Source: Chloroflexota bacterium (lineage in GTDB: Bacteria; Chloroflexota; Anaerolineae; Anaerolineales; VGOW01). From it: DNA of 64,000 nucleotides. Both the position numbers and the translations under genes were made by a program. Each line of letters starts with the position of its first letter. The stretch's first letter is position 1. The stretch is taken from the NCBI GenBank assembly GCA_016213135.1, contig JACRBQ010000069.1, forward strand, positions 1 to 64,000. Direction: 5' to 3'. This document shows, piece after piece, positions 41,111 through 49,831 of the stretch. Under the pieces are notes generated by a model. The model was given only the letters and a program-made list of their open reading frames with translations, was not told the DNA's origin and ran no database searches.

Positions 41111-41929
41111 CTACGGCACCGTGATACTGAAGTTGTCGAAACCGGCCTGCACGGCCCGGCCGCCCACCACCAGCCCCACCGCCCCCGGGGGATAGGGGAT
41201 GCCAGTCAACCCGTCCACCCAGTTGTCGTTGACGTAGATATCCATTTCCGTGCCCCCGCTGCCCGATACCGCCCGCAATGTATTCACCTTGGTGCCGGGT
41301 CGAATGCTGCCTTCGAATTTGTCCAGCACCCGCGTCCAGCCGCCGTTGGGCAAATGCTCCCACACCACAAAATACTTGTCGTAAATGCTCAGTTCAAAAT
41401 CCAGATAGTAATCTCCCGGATCCACCAGCCCGTTGTTATCGTTGTCCACAAAGCGCAGCACCATGCCAAAGGTGCGGTCGGTCACCCCGCTCACATACGC
41501 CGTGTCCACCTGCATATCGTAATCGGTGAGCTGGCCGCAAACCAAACACTGCGTGAAGCACCCGAATGGATTGTCGCTGCCCACATCGGCGCAATCGGAA
41601 AACTGGCCGAGATAAAAAATCCCGTCGGCAATCGTCGCTCCGTCGAACGTCTCCCAGCCGCCGTAGTCCGATGAAAAATCATCGATACCGCCGGTGAACT
41701 CATCCTGTACGGGCGGCACGGGCGTGTCCAGCACCACCGGCGGCTGTGTGGGGGCCACAATGGGCGGCTTGGTAGGGGCGGCAACGGGCGGTTTGGTGGC
41801 CGCCGGTGGCGGCAGCAGCGGCGTGGCCGTGGCCTGGGGCTGCCCAAATGCCCCACAGGTGCACGCCAGCGCCACCAGAGTCACAAACGAAAACATAGGC
41901 ACAAAAATCCGTCTTAACTTGCTGTTCAT
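41111..41929 (-). CDS. Exported lipoprotein with a jelly-roll-like domain, unknown
   Basis: A 272-residue protein starting at ATG 41929 with ribosome-binding site AGGAGAA. The signal peptide ends in lipobox LVALAC. A proline-rich linker (PPPAATKPPVAAPTKPPIVAP) follows. The remainder (FSSDYGGWETFDGATIADGIFYLGQF...YYLDFELSIYDKYFVVWEHL...NTLRAVSGSGGTEMDIYVNDNWVDGL...GLVVGGRAVQAGFDNFSI) has the layout of a concanavalin/LamG-type beta-sandwich seen in surface carbohydrate-binding proteins. The ligand is unknown. Confidence 0.72.
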   Translation of the reverse strand: MNSKLRRIFVPMFSFVTLVALACTCGAFGQPQATATPLLPPPAATKPPVAAPTKPPIVAPTQPPVVLDTPVPPVQDEFTGGIDDFSSDYGGWETFDGATIADGIFYLGQFSDCADVGSDNPFGCFTQCLVCGQLTDYDMQVDTAYVSGVTDRTFGMVLRFVDNDNNGLVDPGDYYLDFELSIYDKYFVVWEHLPNGGWTRVLDKFEGSIRPGTKVNTLRAVSGSGGTEMDIYVNDNWVDGLTGIPYPPGAVGLVVGGRAVQAGFDNFSITVP

Positions 41930-42015
41930 GGAGTTCTCCTTTTTGGGTATCTGCTGCACATTATATGACAACCGGCCCATAGCACAACCCGATTGCCGCC
42001 GGCCGCCCATCGGTG

Positions 42016-42021
42016 TACAAT
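42016..42021 (+). promoter_or_regulatory. -10 box of a leaderless mRNA (receiver-Roadblock gene)
   Basis: TACAAT, then 7 nt, then GTG at 42029. It sets the start of the receiver domain at VITNVLVADPN. Confidence 0.55.
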
Positions 42022-42028
42022 CTCCCTC

Positions 42029-43570
42029 GTGATCACGAACGTCTTAGTCGCCGACCCCAATCCCGGCTTTGCCGGCATGTTGCAGCAAGTGTTGGAAGAA
42101 ACGGGCCGCTTCAAGGCCACCGTCGTCGGCAGCGGCGGCGAGGCCATCAGCGCCGCCGGCCGCCACCCCTTCCACCTCGCCATAATCGACTCCGGTCTCG
42201 ACGACGCCGACCTGCGCTCCGTCATTGCCGGCCTGCGCAGCCAGAAGCCCGCGCTCGCCATCATGGTCATCCTCGGCTTCGGGCAGGAAAGTTTGGACGA
42301 CACCGGCCTCGACGTGCAGGGCACCCTCTCCAAGCCGTTTTACATCCCGGACCTTGAGCCGCAAATTGAAGAAGCGCTGACGCGCCCGGTAAACGGAGTG
42401 ACGCCCCCGCCGCGCCCCAAACCCGCCCCGCCGCCCGCGCCGATTCCCGACGCAGAACCGGCCCGGGCCGCCGCTCGGCCCCAGTCTGGCCGCGCGCCCG
42501 CACGCCCGACCCCGGCCCCCGCCCGGCAACCCGCGCCCCCCGCTCCATCGTGGCTCAACGACGTCAGCCGCGCCGCGCAATATCTCACCACCCTCACACT
42601 TCAGTCCGCCGCCGAAGCGGCATTGCTCATGCGCGGCCAGCAGCTCATCGCTTACGCCGGGCAGTTTGGCCGCGAGCAGGCCGAGGAACTCTCGCGCATC
42701 GTCGCCGACGCCTGGGCCAAAGACGGCGGCGGAGGCTCCGGCGCGCAAGTGCGCTTCATCCGCCTCTCCACCGGCGCAGACTTCCTCGTCTACTCCACCC
42801 TCGCCGCCGCCGACATCGTGCTCTCGATGGCCTTTCAGGCCGAAACCCCGTTGGGCATGATCCGCAAGCAGGCCAAGCAAGCCACCGAAGCCATCTTCAG
42901 AGTGCCGGCCACCGGCAACACGCCCGCCGCCGAGGCCGCTCCGCCGCCCGCCCCGCTCGTTGACACATTCACCTCCGATCCGCCGCCCGAACCGGCCCCC
43001 ACTGCCTCTCCTGAGGATTGGGCGCCACTGGCGGCCCGCCCTGCCGCCCCGTCCGACGCGGCCCCCATGGCTCCCATGCCGCCCGCGGCTCCGTCACCCG
43101 TGGTTCCCACGTCCCCATCGCCGCACGCGTTGCTGGGCATGCCGGCCGCCTTCCCCAACGCGCGCCGCACCCCGCATGGCCTGTACGCGCTGTCGTACAC
43201 TTACCTCATTATCCCCAAGTTCGCCAGCACACGCCTCAGTGGCGACCTCCAATCGCGGCTCGCAGAATGGATCAGCTTTCAGGCCCTGACCCACGACTGG
43301 CGCATCACCGGGCTGCACATCGAACCAGACCACCTCGAAATCAGCCTCGACTGCGCCCCCTCCGAAGCGCCGGAAAAAGTGGTCAAGGCCCTCATGCAGT
43401 ACACCGCCGAAAAAGCGCTGGCCGAGTTCCCGCGTCTCGCCGCCGAGCATTCCAAACGGGTGAGCAGCTTTTGGGCGCAGGGCTATTACGTGGTCGCCCC
43501 GGGCCGCCGCCTCTCCGCCGACGAAATTCGCGCCTTCATCGACTACCAACGGCAAGAGCAAAACGGGTAA
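42029..43570 (+). CDS. Receiver - Roadblock/LC7-like - inactive IS200-type (Y1) transposase-fold fusion
   Basis: A 513-residue protein. Residues 1 to about 120 are a response-regulator receiver: VLVADPNPGF, phospho-acceptor Asp54 in AIIDSGL, and Lys102 in LSKPFY. A Pro/Ala linker leads to about 175-290, WLNDVSRAAQYLTTLTLQSAAEAALLMRGQQLIAYAG, a Roadblock/LC7-like domain. After a second Pro-rich linker, residues 383-513 (YALSYTYLIIPKFASTRLSGDLQSRLAEW...DWRITGLHIEPDHLEISLD...VVKALMQYTAEKALAEFP...FWAQGYYVV...IRAFIDYQ) follow the IS200/IS605 TnpA order. The HUH motif is H435-L-E437, so the second His is lost, and the catalytic Tyr position is Phe503. Therefore it should be non-catalytic, possibly a nucleic-acid-binding signalling protein. 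Confidence 0.82.
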   Translation: MITNVLVADPNPGFAGMLQQVLEETGRFKATVVGSGGEAISAAGRHPFHLAIIDSGLDDADLRSVIAGLRSQKPALAIMVILGFGQESLDDTGLDVQGTLSKPFYIPDLEPQIEEALTRPVNGVTPPPRPKPAPPPAPIPDAEPARAAARPQSGRAPARPTPAPARQPAPPAPSWLNDVSRAAQYLTTLTLQSAAEAALLMRGQQLIAYAGQFGREQAEELSRIVADAWAKDGGGGSGAQVRFIRLSTGADFLVYSTLAAADIVLSMAFQAETPLGMIRKQAKQATEAIFRVPATGNTPAAEAAPPPAPLVDTFTSDPPPEPAPTASPEDWAPLAARPAAPSDAAPMAPMPPAAPSPVVPTSPSPHALLGMPAAFPNARRTPHGLYALSYTYLIIPKFASTRLSGDLQSRLAEWISFQALTHDWRITGLHIEPDHLEISLDCAPSEAPEKVVKALMQYTAEKALAEFPRLAAEHSKRVSSFWAQGYYVVAPGRRLSADEIRAFIDYQRQEQNG

Positions 43571-43616
43571 CGCCGGTTGTTGGTGGTTGGCCGCTGGTGA
43601 CTGGTAGCTACCCAAC

Positions 43617-46493
43617 ATGAAGACCCTCACCCTCATCGACGGCCATGCGCTGGCCTACCGCACCTACTTTGCCCTCACCGCCGCCGGGACGGACACCTCG
43701 CGCTGGGTCACCAAAGCCGGCGAGCCGACCGCCGGAACCTACGGCTTCACCGCCGTGCTCTTCCGCATCATCGAGCAAGACCAGCCCGATTACCTCGCCG
43801 TGAGCTTCGACCTAGGCGCGACGTTTCGCGACACCCTCTTCCCCGACTACAAAGGCACGCGCTCCAAAATGCCGGACGACCTGCGCTCGCAAATCGAGCG
43901 CATCCGCGAAGTGGTGGCCGCCTTCAACATCCCCATCCTCGAGGCCGAGGGCTTCGAGGCCGACGATGTGCTGGGCACGGTGGCCAGGCAGGCCGCTGCG
44001 CAGGGCGTGAGCGTGGTCATCGTCACCGGCGACCGCGACCTGCTGCAATTGGCCGATACGAATGTGCGCGTCAGCCTCGCCGGGCAAAAACTCTCCGAGG
44101 CCATGCTTTACGGCCCGGAGGAAGTGCGGGCCAAGTTCGGCGTGACCGCCAGGCAATACATTGACTACAAAGCCCTCGTCGGCGACACCTCCGACAACAT
44201 CCCCGGCGTGGCCGGCGTGGGCGACAAGACCGCCACCAGCCTGCTCAACGAATACGGCTCGCTCGACGGCGTCTACAAAAACCTCGAAAAGATTCCGGCG
44301 CGGTTCAAAACCAAACTAGAGGCCGGGCGCGAGAACGCCTACCTATCGCAAAAGCTGGCCACCATCGTCACCGACGTGCCGCTGCAATTTAATTTGGAGG
44401 CCTGCGACGCGCCGCGCCTCAAGGGCGCTCCGCTCAACTTCGACCGCGCCCGCGTGCTGGAGTTGTTCCGCGCGCTGGAGTTTCGCAGTTTGCTGGCCAA
44501 GCTGCCGGAGGCCGAGGCGTCGCCGCGCGATAAAGAGTCGGCGCGCGAGGCGGCTTCCGGGCAGATGGGCCTCTTCGGTGAGCCGGCCCTCAGCGGCCCG
44601 GGAGGCGACGAGGCCTCCCGGCGGATGATCCCCTTGCCCCCGGTGCGCCCCGGAGTCACCCGCCCCATCGTGGTCGCCACCCCGAGCGATCTATCCGCGC
44701 TGGCCGCCCGCCTGGCCAAAGCGCCCGTCATCGCCGTGGACACGGAGACCACCAGCATCGATTCCAACGCCGCGGCGCTGGTGGGCATCTCGCTCGCCAT
44801 TGCCGAGGGCGAGGGCTACTACATCCCGCTGGCGCATCAGCCGCCCACGGCAAACCTCAAACTTCAAACGGTGGTGGAGGCGCTCGCTCCGCCGCTGACG
44901 AATCCGGCCATTCCCAAGGTGGGGCACAACATCGGCTACGACTACACGCTGCTCAAGCGGCACGGCCTGGCCATCAGCCCCATCGGCTTCGACACCATGC
45001 TGGCCGAGTGGCTGGCCGACCCGGCCTCGCGCAGCCTCGGGCTAAAGAGCCTGGCCTTCATCCGGTTGGGCGTCGAGATGACCGAGATCAAAGAACTGAT
45101 CGGCACGGGCAAGAAGCAGGTGACGTTTGACTTTGTGCCGCTGGAGGCCGCCGCGCCCTACGCCGTGGCCGACGTGGACATGACGTTGCGGCTGCTGCCG
45201 CAACTGCGGCGCGAGCTGGAAGAGAAAGGGCTGCTGAAGCTGTTCGAGGAAGTGGAACTGCCGTTTATCACCGTGCTGGCCGATATGGAATCGGCGGGCG
45301 TGACCGTGGACACCGATTACCTCGCGGGGATGTCGGCAGAGTTGGAGAAGCGGCTGACCGCGCTGGAAAAGAAAATCTACAAAGCCGTGGGCTACGAGTT
45401 CAACATCAATTCCACGCAGCAGCTTGCCAGGGCGTTGTTTGAAGACCTGCGACTCGAGCCGCCGGACAAGTCGCGCAAAACGGCTGCGGGCAAATACTCC
45501 ACCGCCGCCGATGTGCTGGAGGAGATGCGCGACGCCCAAGCGCACCCGGCGCTGGATCATATTTTGGAGCACCGCGAGATTTCAAAACTGAAGGGCACTT
45601 ACGTGGACGCGCTGCCGCAAGCGGTGAACCCCGAGACGGGGCGCATTCACACCTCGTACAACCAGGCCGGGTCGGTGACCGGGCGGCTGGCTTCCTCCAA
45701 CCCCAACCTGCAGAACATCCCCATCCGCAGTGAGTTGGGGCGCGAAGTGCGGCGGGCCTTTGTGGCCCCGCGCGGCCGCCGATTGGTGGCCGCAGACTAT
45801 TCGCAAGTGGAGCTGCGCATCGCCGCGCACTTCGCGCAGGACCAATTCTGGATCGAGTCGTTCCGGCGCGGCGACGACATTCACGCCGCCACTGCCTCGG
45901 CCGTGTTCGGCGTGCCGCTGGAAAAGGTGACGAAGGATCAGCGCCGCAACGCCAAGGCCATCAACTTCGGGCTGCTGTACGGCATGGGGGCTTATAGTTT
46001 GGGCCGCAGCACCGGCCTCACATTGGGCGAGGCCGAGGAGTTCATCCAAACGTATTTTGCAAAGCTGCCGGGGGTGAAACGATACATCGAGGAAACGAAA
46101 CAAAAAGCGGCCACCGACGGGTACGTGGAAACGCTGCTGGGCCGCCGCCGTTACTTCCCCATCCTCACCAGGCCGGGACAGACTCGCGAAGACCATGCGG
46201 TGCGCGCCCGCGCCGAGCGCGAGGCCATCAACACGCCGGTGCAAGGAACCGCCGCCGACATCATGAAGCTGGCGATGCTGCGGCTGGCCCGCGATCTGCC
46301 GCGCGCCATGCCCGCCGCGCTGATGATTTTGCAGGTGCACGATGAGCTGGTGTTCGAGTGCAACACCGCCGATGTGGAGGCCGTGGCCGCGTTGGCCAAA
46401 GAGGTGATGGAGGGCGCGTTCCAACTGGATGCGCCGCTGGCGGTGGATGTGCGCGTGGGCAAGAACTGGGACGAGATGAAGGCGATAGTGTAG
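43617..46493 (+). CDS. polA: DNA polymerase I
   Basis: A 958-residue three-domain enzyme. The 5' nuclease (residues 1 to about 300) has TLIDGHALAYRTYFAL, FEADDVLGTVA, VTGDRDLLQLAD and DTSDNIPGVAGVGDKTA. The 3'-5' exonuclease region has DTETTS, VGHNIGYDYTLL and YAVADVDMT, so proofreading residues appear intact. The polymerase (from about 560) has SYNQAGSVTGRLASSNPNLQNIPIR, ADYSQVELRIAAHFA, RRNAKAINFGLLYGMG and QVHDELVFE. The linker between nuclease and exonuclease contains an in-frame CCGGGAGGC/GCCTCCCGG hairpin (44598-44621). The adjacent upstream genes are unrelated. Confidence 0.96.
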   Translation: MKTLTLIDGHALAYRTYFALTAAGTDTSRWVTKAGEPTAGTYGFTAVLFRIIEQDQPDYLAVSFDLGATFRDTLFPDYKGTRSKMPDDLRSQIERIREVVAAFNIPILEAEGFEADDVLGTVARQAAAQGVSVVIVTGDRDLLQLADTNVRVSLAGQKLSEAMLYGPEEVRAKFGVTARQYIDYKALVGDTSDNIPGVAGVGDKTATSLLNEYGSLDGVYKNLEKIPARFKTKLEAGRENAYLSQKLATIVTDVPLQFNLEACDAPRLKGAPLNFDRARVLELFRALEFRSLLAKLPEAEASPRDKESAREAASGQMGLFGEPALSGPGGDEASRRMIPLPPVRPGVTRPIVVATPSDLSALAARLAKAPVIAVDTETTSIDSNAAALVGISLAIAEGEGYYIPLAHQPPTANLKLQTVVEALAPPLTNPAIPKVGHNIGYDYTLLKRHGLAISPIGFDTMLAEWLADPASRSLGLKSLAFIRLGVEMTEIKELIGTGKKQVTFDFVPLEAAAPYAVADVDMTLRLLPQLRRELEEKGLLKLFEEVELPFITVLADMESAGVTVDTDYLAGMSAELEKRLTALEKKIYKAVGYEFNINSTQQLARALFEDLRLEPPDKSRKTAAGKYSTAADVLEEMRDAQAHPALDHILEHREISKLKGTYVDALPQAVNPETGRIHTSYNQAGSVTGRLASSNPNLQNIPIRSELGREVRRAFVAPRGRRLVAADYSQVELRIAAHFAQDQFWIESFRRGDDIHAATASAVFGVPLEKVTKDQRRNAKAINFGLLYGMGAYSLGRSTGLTLGEAEEFIQTYFAKLPGVKRYIEETKQKAATDGYVETLLGRRRYFPILTRPGQTREDHAVRARAEREAINTPVQGTAADIMKLAMLRLARDLPRAMPAALMILQVHDELVFECNTADVEAVAALAKEVMEGAFQLDAPLAVDVRVGKNWDEMKAIV
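44598..44621. repeat. CCGGGAGGC inverted repeat inside polA
   Basis: A perfect 9-bp inverted repeat with a 6-nt loop, in frame in the domain linker (peptide GPGGDEASRR). Confidence 0.5.
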
Positions 46494-46494
46494 T

Positions 46495-47967
46495 TCAGCC
46501 TCGCAAGACCTCGAAGGCTTGCACCGGGCCGGTGCGATTCTTGACCTTGATCTCGCCCAGTCGCGTGGTGTTGAAATGCCCCACCACCGCGGCGGCCGTG
46601 CGCGGGCCAATGACCACCCGGTTGGGGCGGGCGTGCGGTTGCAGGCCGTAGGCCACGTTCACCGTGTCGCCCAGCACTGTGAACTCCACGCGATCCTTGT
46701 TCCCCAAATACCCCGCCACGGCTTGGCCAGTATTCACTGCGATGCCGATCTCAATTTGATACTGCCGCGACAGCTCGTTGGCTTCCAATTGCTCCAGCAT
46801 CGCCAGCGCCGCCCGCACGGCGGACACTTCCGGCTCGGCGTTGTGCGCGGTCATGCCAAATACGGCCATGATGCCGTCGCCCAGATACTTGTCCACCAGG
46901 CCGCCGTTGGCAAACACAATGTCGGTCATTTGCTCGTAATAGAGGCTGAGCAATTCGCCGAATACGCGCACGCCCATGCGCTCGGCCAGCCGGGTGGAAT
47001 TGGAGATGTCGGCAAAGACCACGGTGAGCAGGCGCTCGGTGAGCGGCGGCAAACTGCCGGAGCGCAGGAACTCCTGCAACAGGAACTCGGCCTCCGGCGG
47101 CGAGACGAATCGTTGCAGCAACTGGCGCACGCCCTGCTCGCGGGAGACGCGCTGCAACAAGTGCATGCGCTGGATGGTGAGCGCGGCCTGGTGGCTGATG
47201 GCAATGGCCAGCTGCAAATCGCGCCGGTCAAAGGGCCGGGCCTCGGGCTGGTTCTTGTGAAGATAGAGCAAAGCCAGCGTCTCGTCGCCGCCGATGACCG
47301 GCACACACAGCACCGAGCGCAGGCTCAGTAGTTGCGTATTGGGACCCACCTCGAACTCGGTGTCCGACATATCGGGGATGAGCACCGTGGCCCGCTGCTC
47401 GATGGCTGTTTGGGCAATGGACACAGGGAAGCCCAATTCGGCCAGCTTGTCGAAATCGGAAGCCAGGACGACCTGACAACGGTCTGCGCCCATGGAGGTC
47501 ATGAGCAGGGTGGACACCTCGTATAGCGCCATGTCGAGGTCGGTGACCATGTTGAGCTTGCGCGACACCTCGTACATGAGCACAGCCTGATTGTCGAGGC
47601 TCTCCAACAGCGCGTCGCGGGTGAGCGCTTGCGTGCCCGAAGCTGCCCCGGCCGGCCTGGGCGGATCGGGGTGGCGCACGGCCACGGCGATCACGTGCTC
47701 GCCAATGCGGATGGTGTCGTCAGGCTCCAGCTTCAGGGGGACGGTAACCCGTTCGCGGTTGACGAACGTGCCGTTCAGGCTTTGCAGGTCCACCAGCGTT
47801 GCCGTGTCGGCGTCGGCGTCGTAGTAAATTTCGGCGTGCGCCCGCGAGGCGGAGCGGTCGGCCACCACAATGTTGTTCTCGGGGCTGCGGCCCAGCGTAT
47901 TGTTGCCCGGCTTCAGGCTGTATTCCTGCGGTTGGCCGGACGATGAACGGGTGGTGAGGAGCCACAT
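46495..47967 (-). CDS. FHA - GAF - adenylate/guanylate cyclase (class III)
   Basis: A 490-residue cytoplasmic signalling enzyme. The FHA domain is at about 1-100 (NTLGRSPENNIVV, SRAHAEIYY, LNGTFVN), the GAF domain at about 130-280 (VSTLLMTSMGADRCQVVLAS...SVLCVPVIGG), and the cyclase at about 300-490 (LTVVFADISNSTRLAERMG, VDKYLGDGIMAVFG, VEFTVLGDTVNVA). Metal Asp residues FAD and GDG are present, so catalysis is plausible. It would link phospho-protein binding to cyclic nucleotide production. Convergent with polA (1-nt gap). Confidence 0.9.
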   Translation of the reverse strand: MWLLTTRSSSGQPQEYSLKPGNNTLGRSPENNIVVADRSASRAHAEIYYDADADTATLVDLQSLNGTFVNRERVTVPLKLEPDDTIRIGEHVIAVAVRHPDPPRPAGAASGTQALTRDALLESLDNQAVLMYEVSRKLNMVTDLDMALYEVSTLLMTSMGADRCQVVLASDFDKLAELGFPVSIAQTAIEQRATVLIPDMSDTEFEVGPNTQLLSLRSVLCVPVIGGDETLALLYLHKNQPEARPFDRRDLQLAIAISHQAALTIQRMHLLQRVSREQGVRQLLQRFVSPPEAEFLLQEFLRSGSLPPLTERLLTVVFADISNSTRLAERMGVRVFGELLSLYYEQMTDIVFANGGLVDKYLGDGIMAVFGMTAHNAEPEVSAVRAALAMLEQLEANELSRQYQIEIGIAVNTGQAVAGYLGNKDRVEFTVLGDTVNVAYGLQPHARPNRVVIGPRTAAAVVGHFNTTRLGEIKVKNRTGPVQAFEVLRG

Positions 47968-47982
47968 GGCAAAAGCTTCCGG

Positions 47983-48765
47983 CTAGGCGAAAATCTCGTC
48001 GACGCAGCGGCCTTCCCATTGGGGGTGCGGGGTGAGGCCCAGCAAGCGCGCCGCGGTCGGGGCGGTGTCGAGCAGCGAAACAGGCGAGGCAAGGGTGTGA
48101 TCTTGCCGGATGCCCGGCCCGGCAATCACCCAGGGGATGGTCATGTCTTCGGGCGAGTCGGTGCCGTGGGTGCGTTCGTGTCCCCCGTGGTCGGCGTGAA
48201 CGAGCACCACGGCCTCGGCGGGCAGGGCCGCCACCACGCCGCCCAGCAGCGCATCCACCCGCGCCGCCTGCGACAAATACTCCGGCGACATCCAGCCAAA
48301 GGCGTGCCCGGCCGTGTCCACCGTGCCAAAGTAGACGAAGATAAAATCGGGCGCGTCGCCGGCGAGGAGGTCCGCCGCGGCTGCACCCACCCAGTCGTCG
48401 CCGTCGGCGGTGTAGGCGGTGTCGCGGAAGTTGGAAAGATAGAGGCTGCCCGGCTGGCTCACGTTACGCAGCGGCTCCCAGTTGTAAACGAAGGCGCAGC
48501 GCTTGCCGGCGTTGTTCGCCATTTCGATCAGCCCCGGCAACGGGCGGGCCATGGGGCTCCACTGGTTGTCGGTGACGCCGTGGCGCGAGGGCGGCACGCT
48601 GTGAAAGATGCTCATGTGGCACGGCAGAGTCACCGAGGGGGCCACGCTGGAGCCGGTGAAGGTGTGCGCGCCCCGGCGGCACAGGGCGAGCAGGTTGGGG
48701 CTGTGTTCAGGCGTCACCGCATCGGGCCGCAAACCGTCAATCATCACAAAGACCACGCAGGGCAT
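47983..48765 (-). CDS. Alkaline phosphatase superfamily (phosphodiesterase/phosphopentomutase-like) hydrolase
   Basis: A 260-residue metal-dependent hydrolase. VVFVMIDGLRPDAVTPEHSPNLLALCRRGAHTFTGSSVAPSVTLPCHMSIFHSVPPSRHGVTDN contains the metal Asp (MIDG) and the nucleophile Thr region (SVTLPCH). FVYFGTVDTAGHAFGW supplies Asp/His ligands, and HADHGGHERTHGTD is the last metal site. This matches the nucleotide pyrophosphatase/phosphodiesterase branch. ATG 48765 has the ribosome-binding site GAGGAGAA. The substrate is unknown. Confidence 0.85.
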   Translation of the reverse strand: MPCVVFVMIDGLRPDAVTPEHSPNLLALCRRGAHTFTGSSVAPSVTLPCHMSIFHSVPPSRHGVTDNQWSPMARPLPGLIEMANNAGKRCAFVYNWEPLRNVSQPGSLYLSNFRDTAYTADGDDWVGAAAADLLAGDAPDFIFVYFGTVDTAGHAFGWMSPEYLSQAARVDALLGGVVAALPAEAVVLVHADHGGHERTHGTDSPEDMTIPWVIAGPGIRQDHTLASPVSLLDTAPTAARLLGLTPHPQWEGRCVDEIFA

Positions 48766-48808
48766 AAAGTTCTCCTCAATCGATCGGATCGGGCGAAATG
48801 CCGCCGCG

Positions 48809-49639
48809 TTACGGAATGATGGCGTAAGGCCACAGCACCGCCGCAATTTTGGCCTGGCCCGCCAGCGACGGATGGAAGTAGTCGCGGGTGGACACGTCGG
48901 AGGCGACGAAGGTCGTAGTGAACGCCGCGCCGCTATCGGTGTGGCAATTGGCGAACAGGGCGCACACGGCGGCCAGTTGCGCGTTGTAATCTGCCACGCG
49001 CTGCAGCACTCGGGCGCGCCGATTCACATCGGCCGGCCGCATGGAGGCGGGGTTGGCCAGCATGGATTGGCAGATGCGGCCGGCTTTCCATGCACGGCGC
49101 GCGGCGGAGTTGTTGTGAAACAGTTCCCACAGCCGATGGATGTTTGGGACGCTGACGATGAACACTTTGGCGTTTGGTGAACCCGCGGCCAATGTAGTCA
49201 TGGCAGCATAAAACTGATCATGAAAGGTTTGCACGGAGGTCATGGCGGCTTCGGTGCCGGCGCAGGCGTCGTTCGCGCCGAGCAGGATGGTCACGTATTC
49301 CACGTGCTGGGCGTTGGCCCTGGTCACCTGCCCGGCGAGGTCGCTCATCTCCGAGCCGGACTTGGCGAGGTTGTAGTTGTGACCGCTGATGCCCGGCTCG
49401 AGGACGAGGATGCGGCTGTAGAGGCTGTTGACCGAGGGGTTGATGCCTGTGGACCACGAGTTGTCGGGGGCGTCCTTGAAGGGGATGTTGCCGGTGTTGA
49501 AGGCCCGGGTGATCGAATCGCCGAGCGAGGCCATGGAGGCGGGGTAGGCGCTGGCGGCAGCCGGTTGCGGCGCGGCTACGGCAATGACGAGCGCGAGGAC
49601 AATGACCCGCGCAAACCACGAAGAAAGTCGTGTGTGCAT
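48809..49639 (-). CDS. Secreted SGNH/GDSL-family hydrolase
   Basis: A 276-residue exported protein; the signal peptide MHTRLSSWFARVIVLALVIAVAAPQPAAA is clear. Block I GDSITRAF (catalytic Ser), block III GANDACAG and block V DYFHPSLAGQ (Asp/His of the triad) are present. Cysteines (C..ANCH) suggest disulfides. Family members are esterases or lipases; the substrate is unknown. ATG 49639 is chosen over a frame that would extend through the palindrome at 49686. Confidence 0.85.
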   Translation of the reverse strand: MHTRLSSWFARVIVLALVIAVAAPQPAAASAYPASMASLGDSITRAFNTGNIPFKDAPDNSWSTGINPSVNSLYSRILVLEPGISGHNYNLAKSGSEMSDLAGQVTRANAQHVEYVTILLGANDACAGTEAAMTSVQTFHDQFYAAMTTLAAGSPNAKVFIVSVPNIHRLWELFHNNSAARRAWKAGRICQSMLANPASMRPADVNRRARVLQRVADYNAQLAAVCALFANCHTDSGAAFTTTFVASDVSTRDYFHPSLAGQAKIAAVLWPYAIIP

Positions 49640-49685
49640 AGGTGCCTTCTTTTGATGGAGCGGTCCAGAAACGTCTTCTGCCACA

Positions 49686-49716
49686 GACCGACGCGGTCTT
49701 GAAGACCGCGTCGGTC
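49686..49716. repeat. GACCGACGCGG palindrome
   Basis: GACCGACGCGGTCTT and AAGACCGCGTCGGTC are perfect 15-bp arms separated by one base. It lies in the gap between the SGNH gene and the ABC exporter, which are divergent. It has no tail of T's. Confidence 0.8.
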
Positions 49717-49800
49717 CGGCCGGGAAAGCAATCACTGGCGCAGCCAAAGAATACTACCAATTGAGATTCCTGTGGAAAGTGCAAACACGCCTGCGCCGGA

Positions 49801-49806
49801 TATAAT
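49801..49806 (+). promoter_or_regulatory. -10 box of the ABC exporter operon
   Basis: A consensus TATAAT 25 nt before the ATG at 49832; a matching -35 is not obvious. Confidence 0.4.
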
Positions 49807-49831
49807 AAGCGCGAGCCTGGTCGTCAAATTC

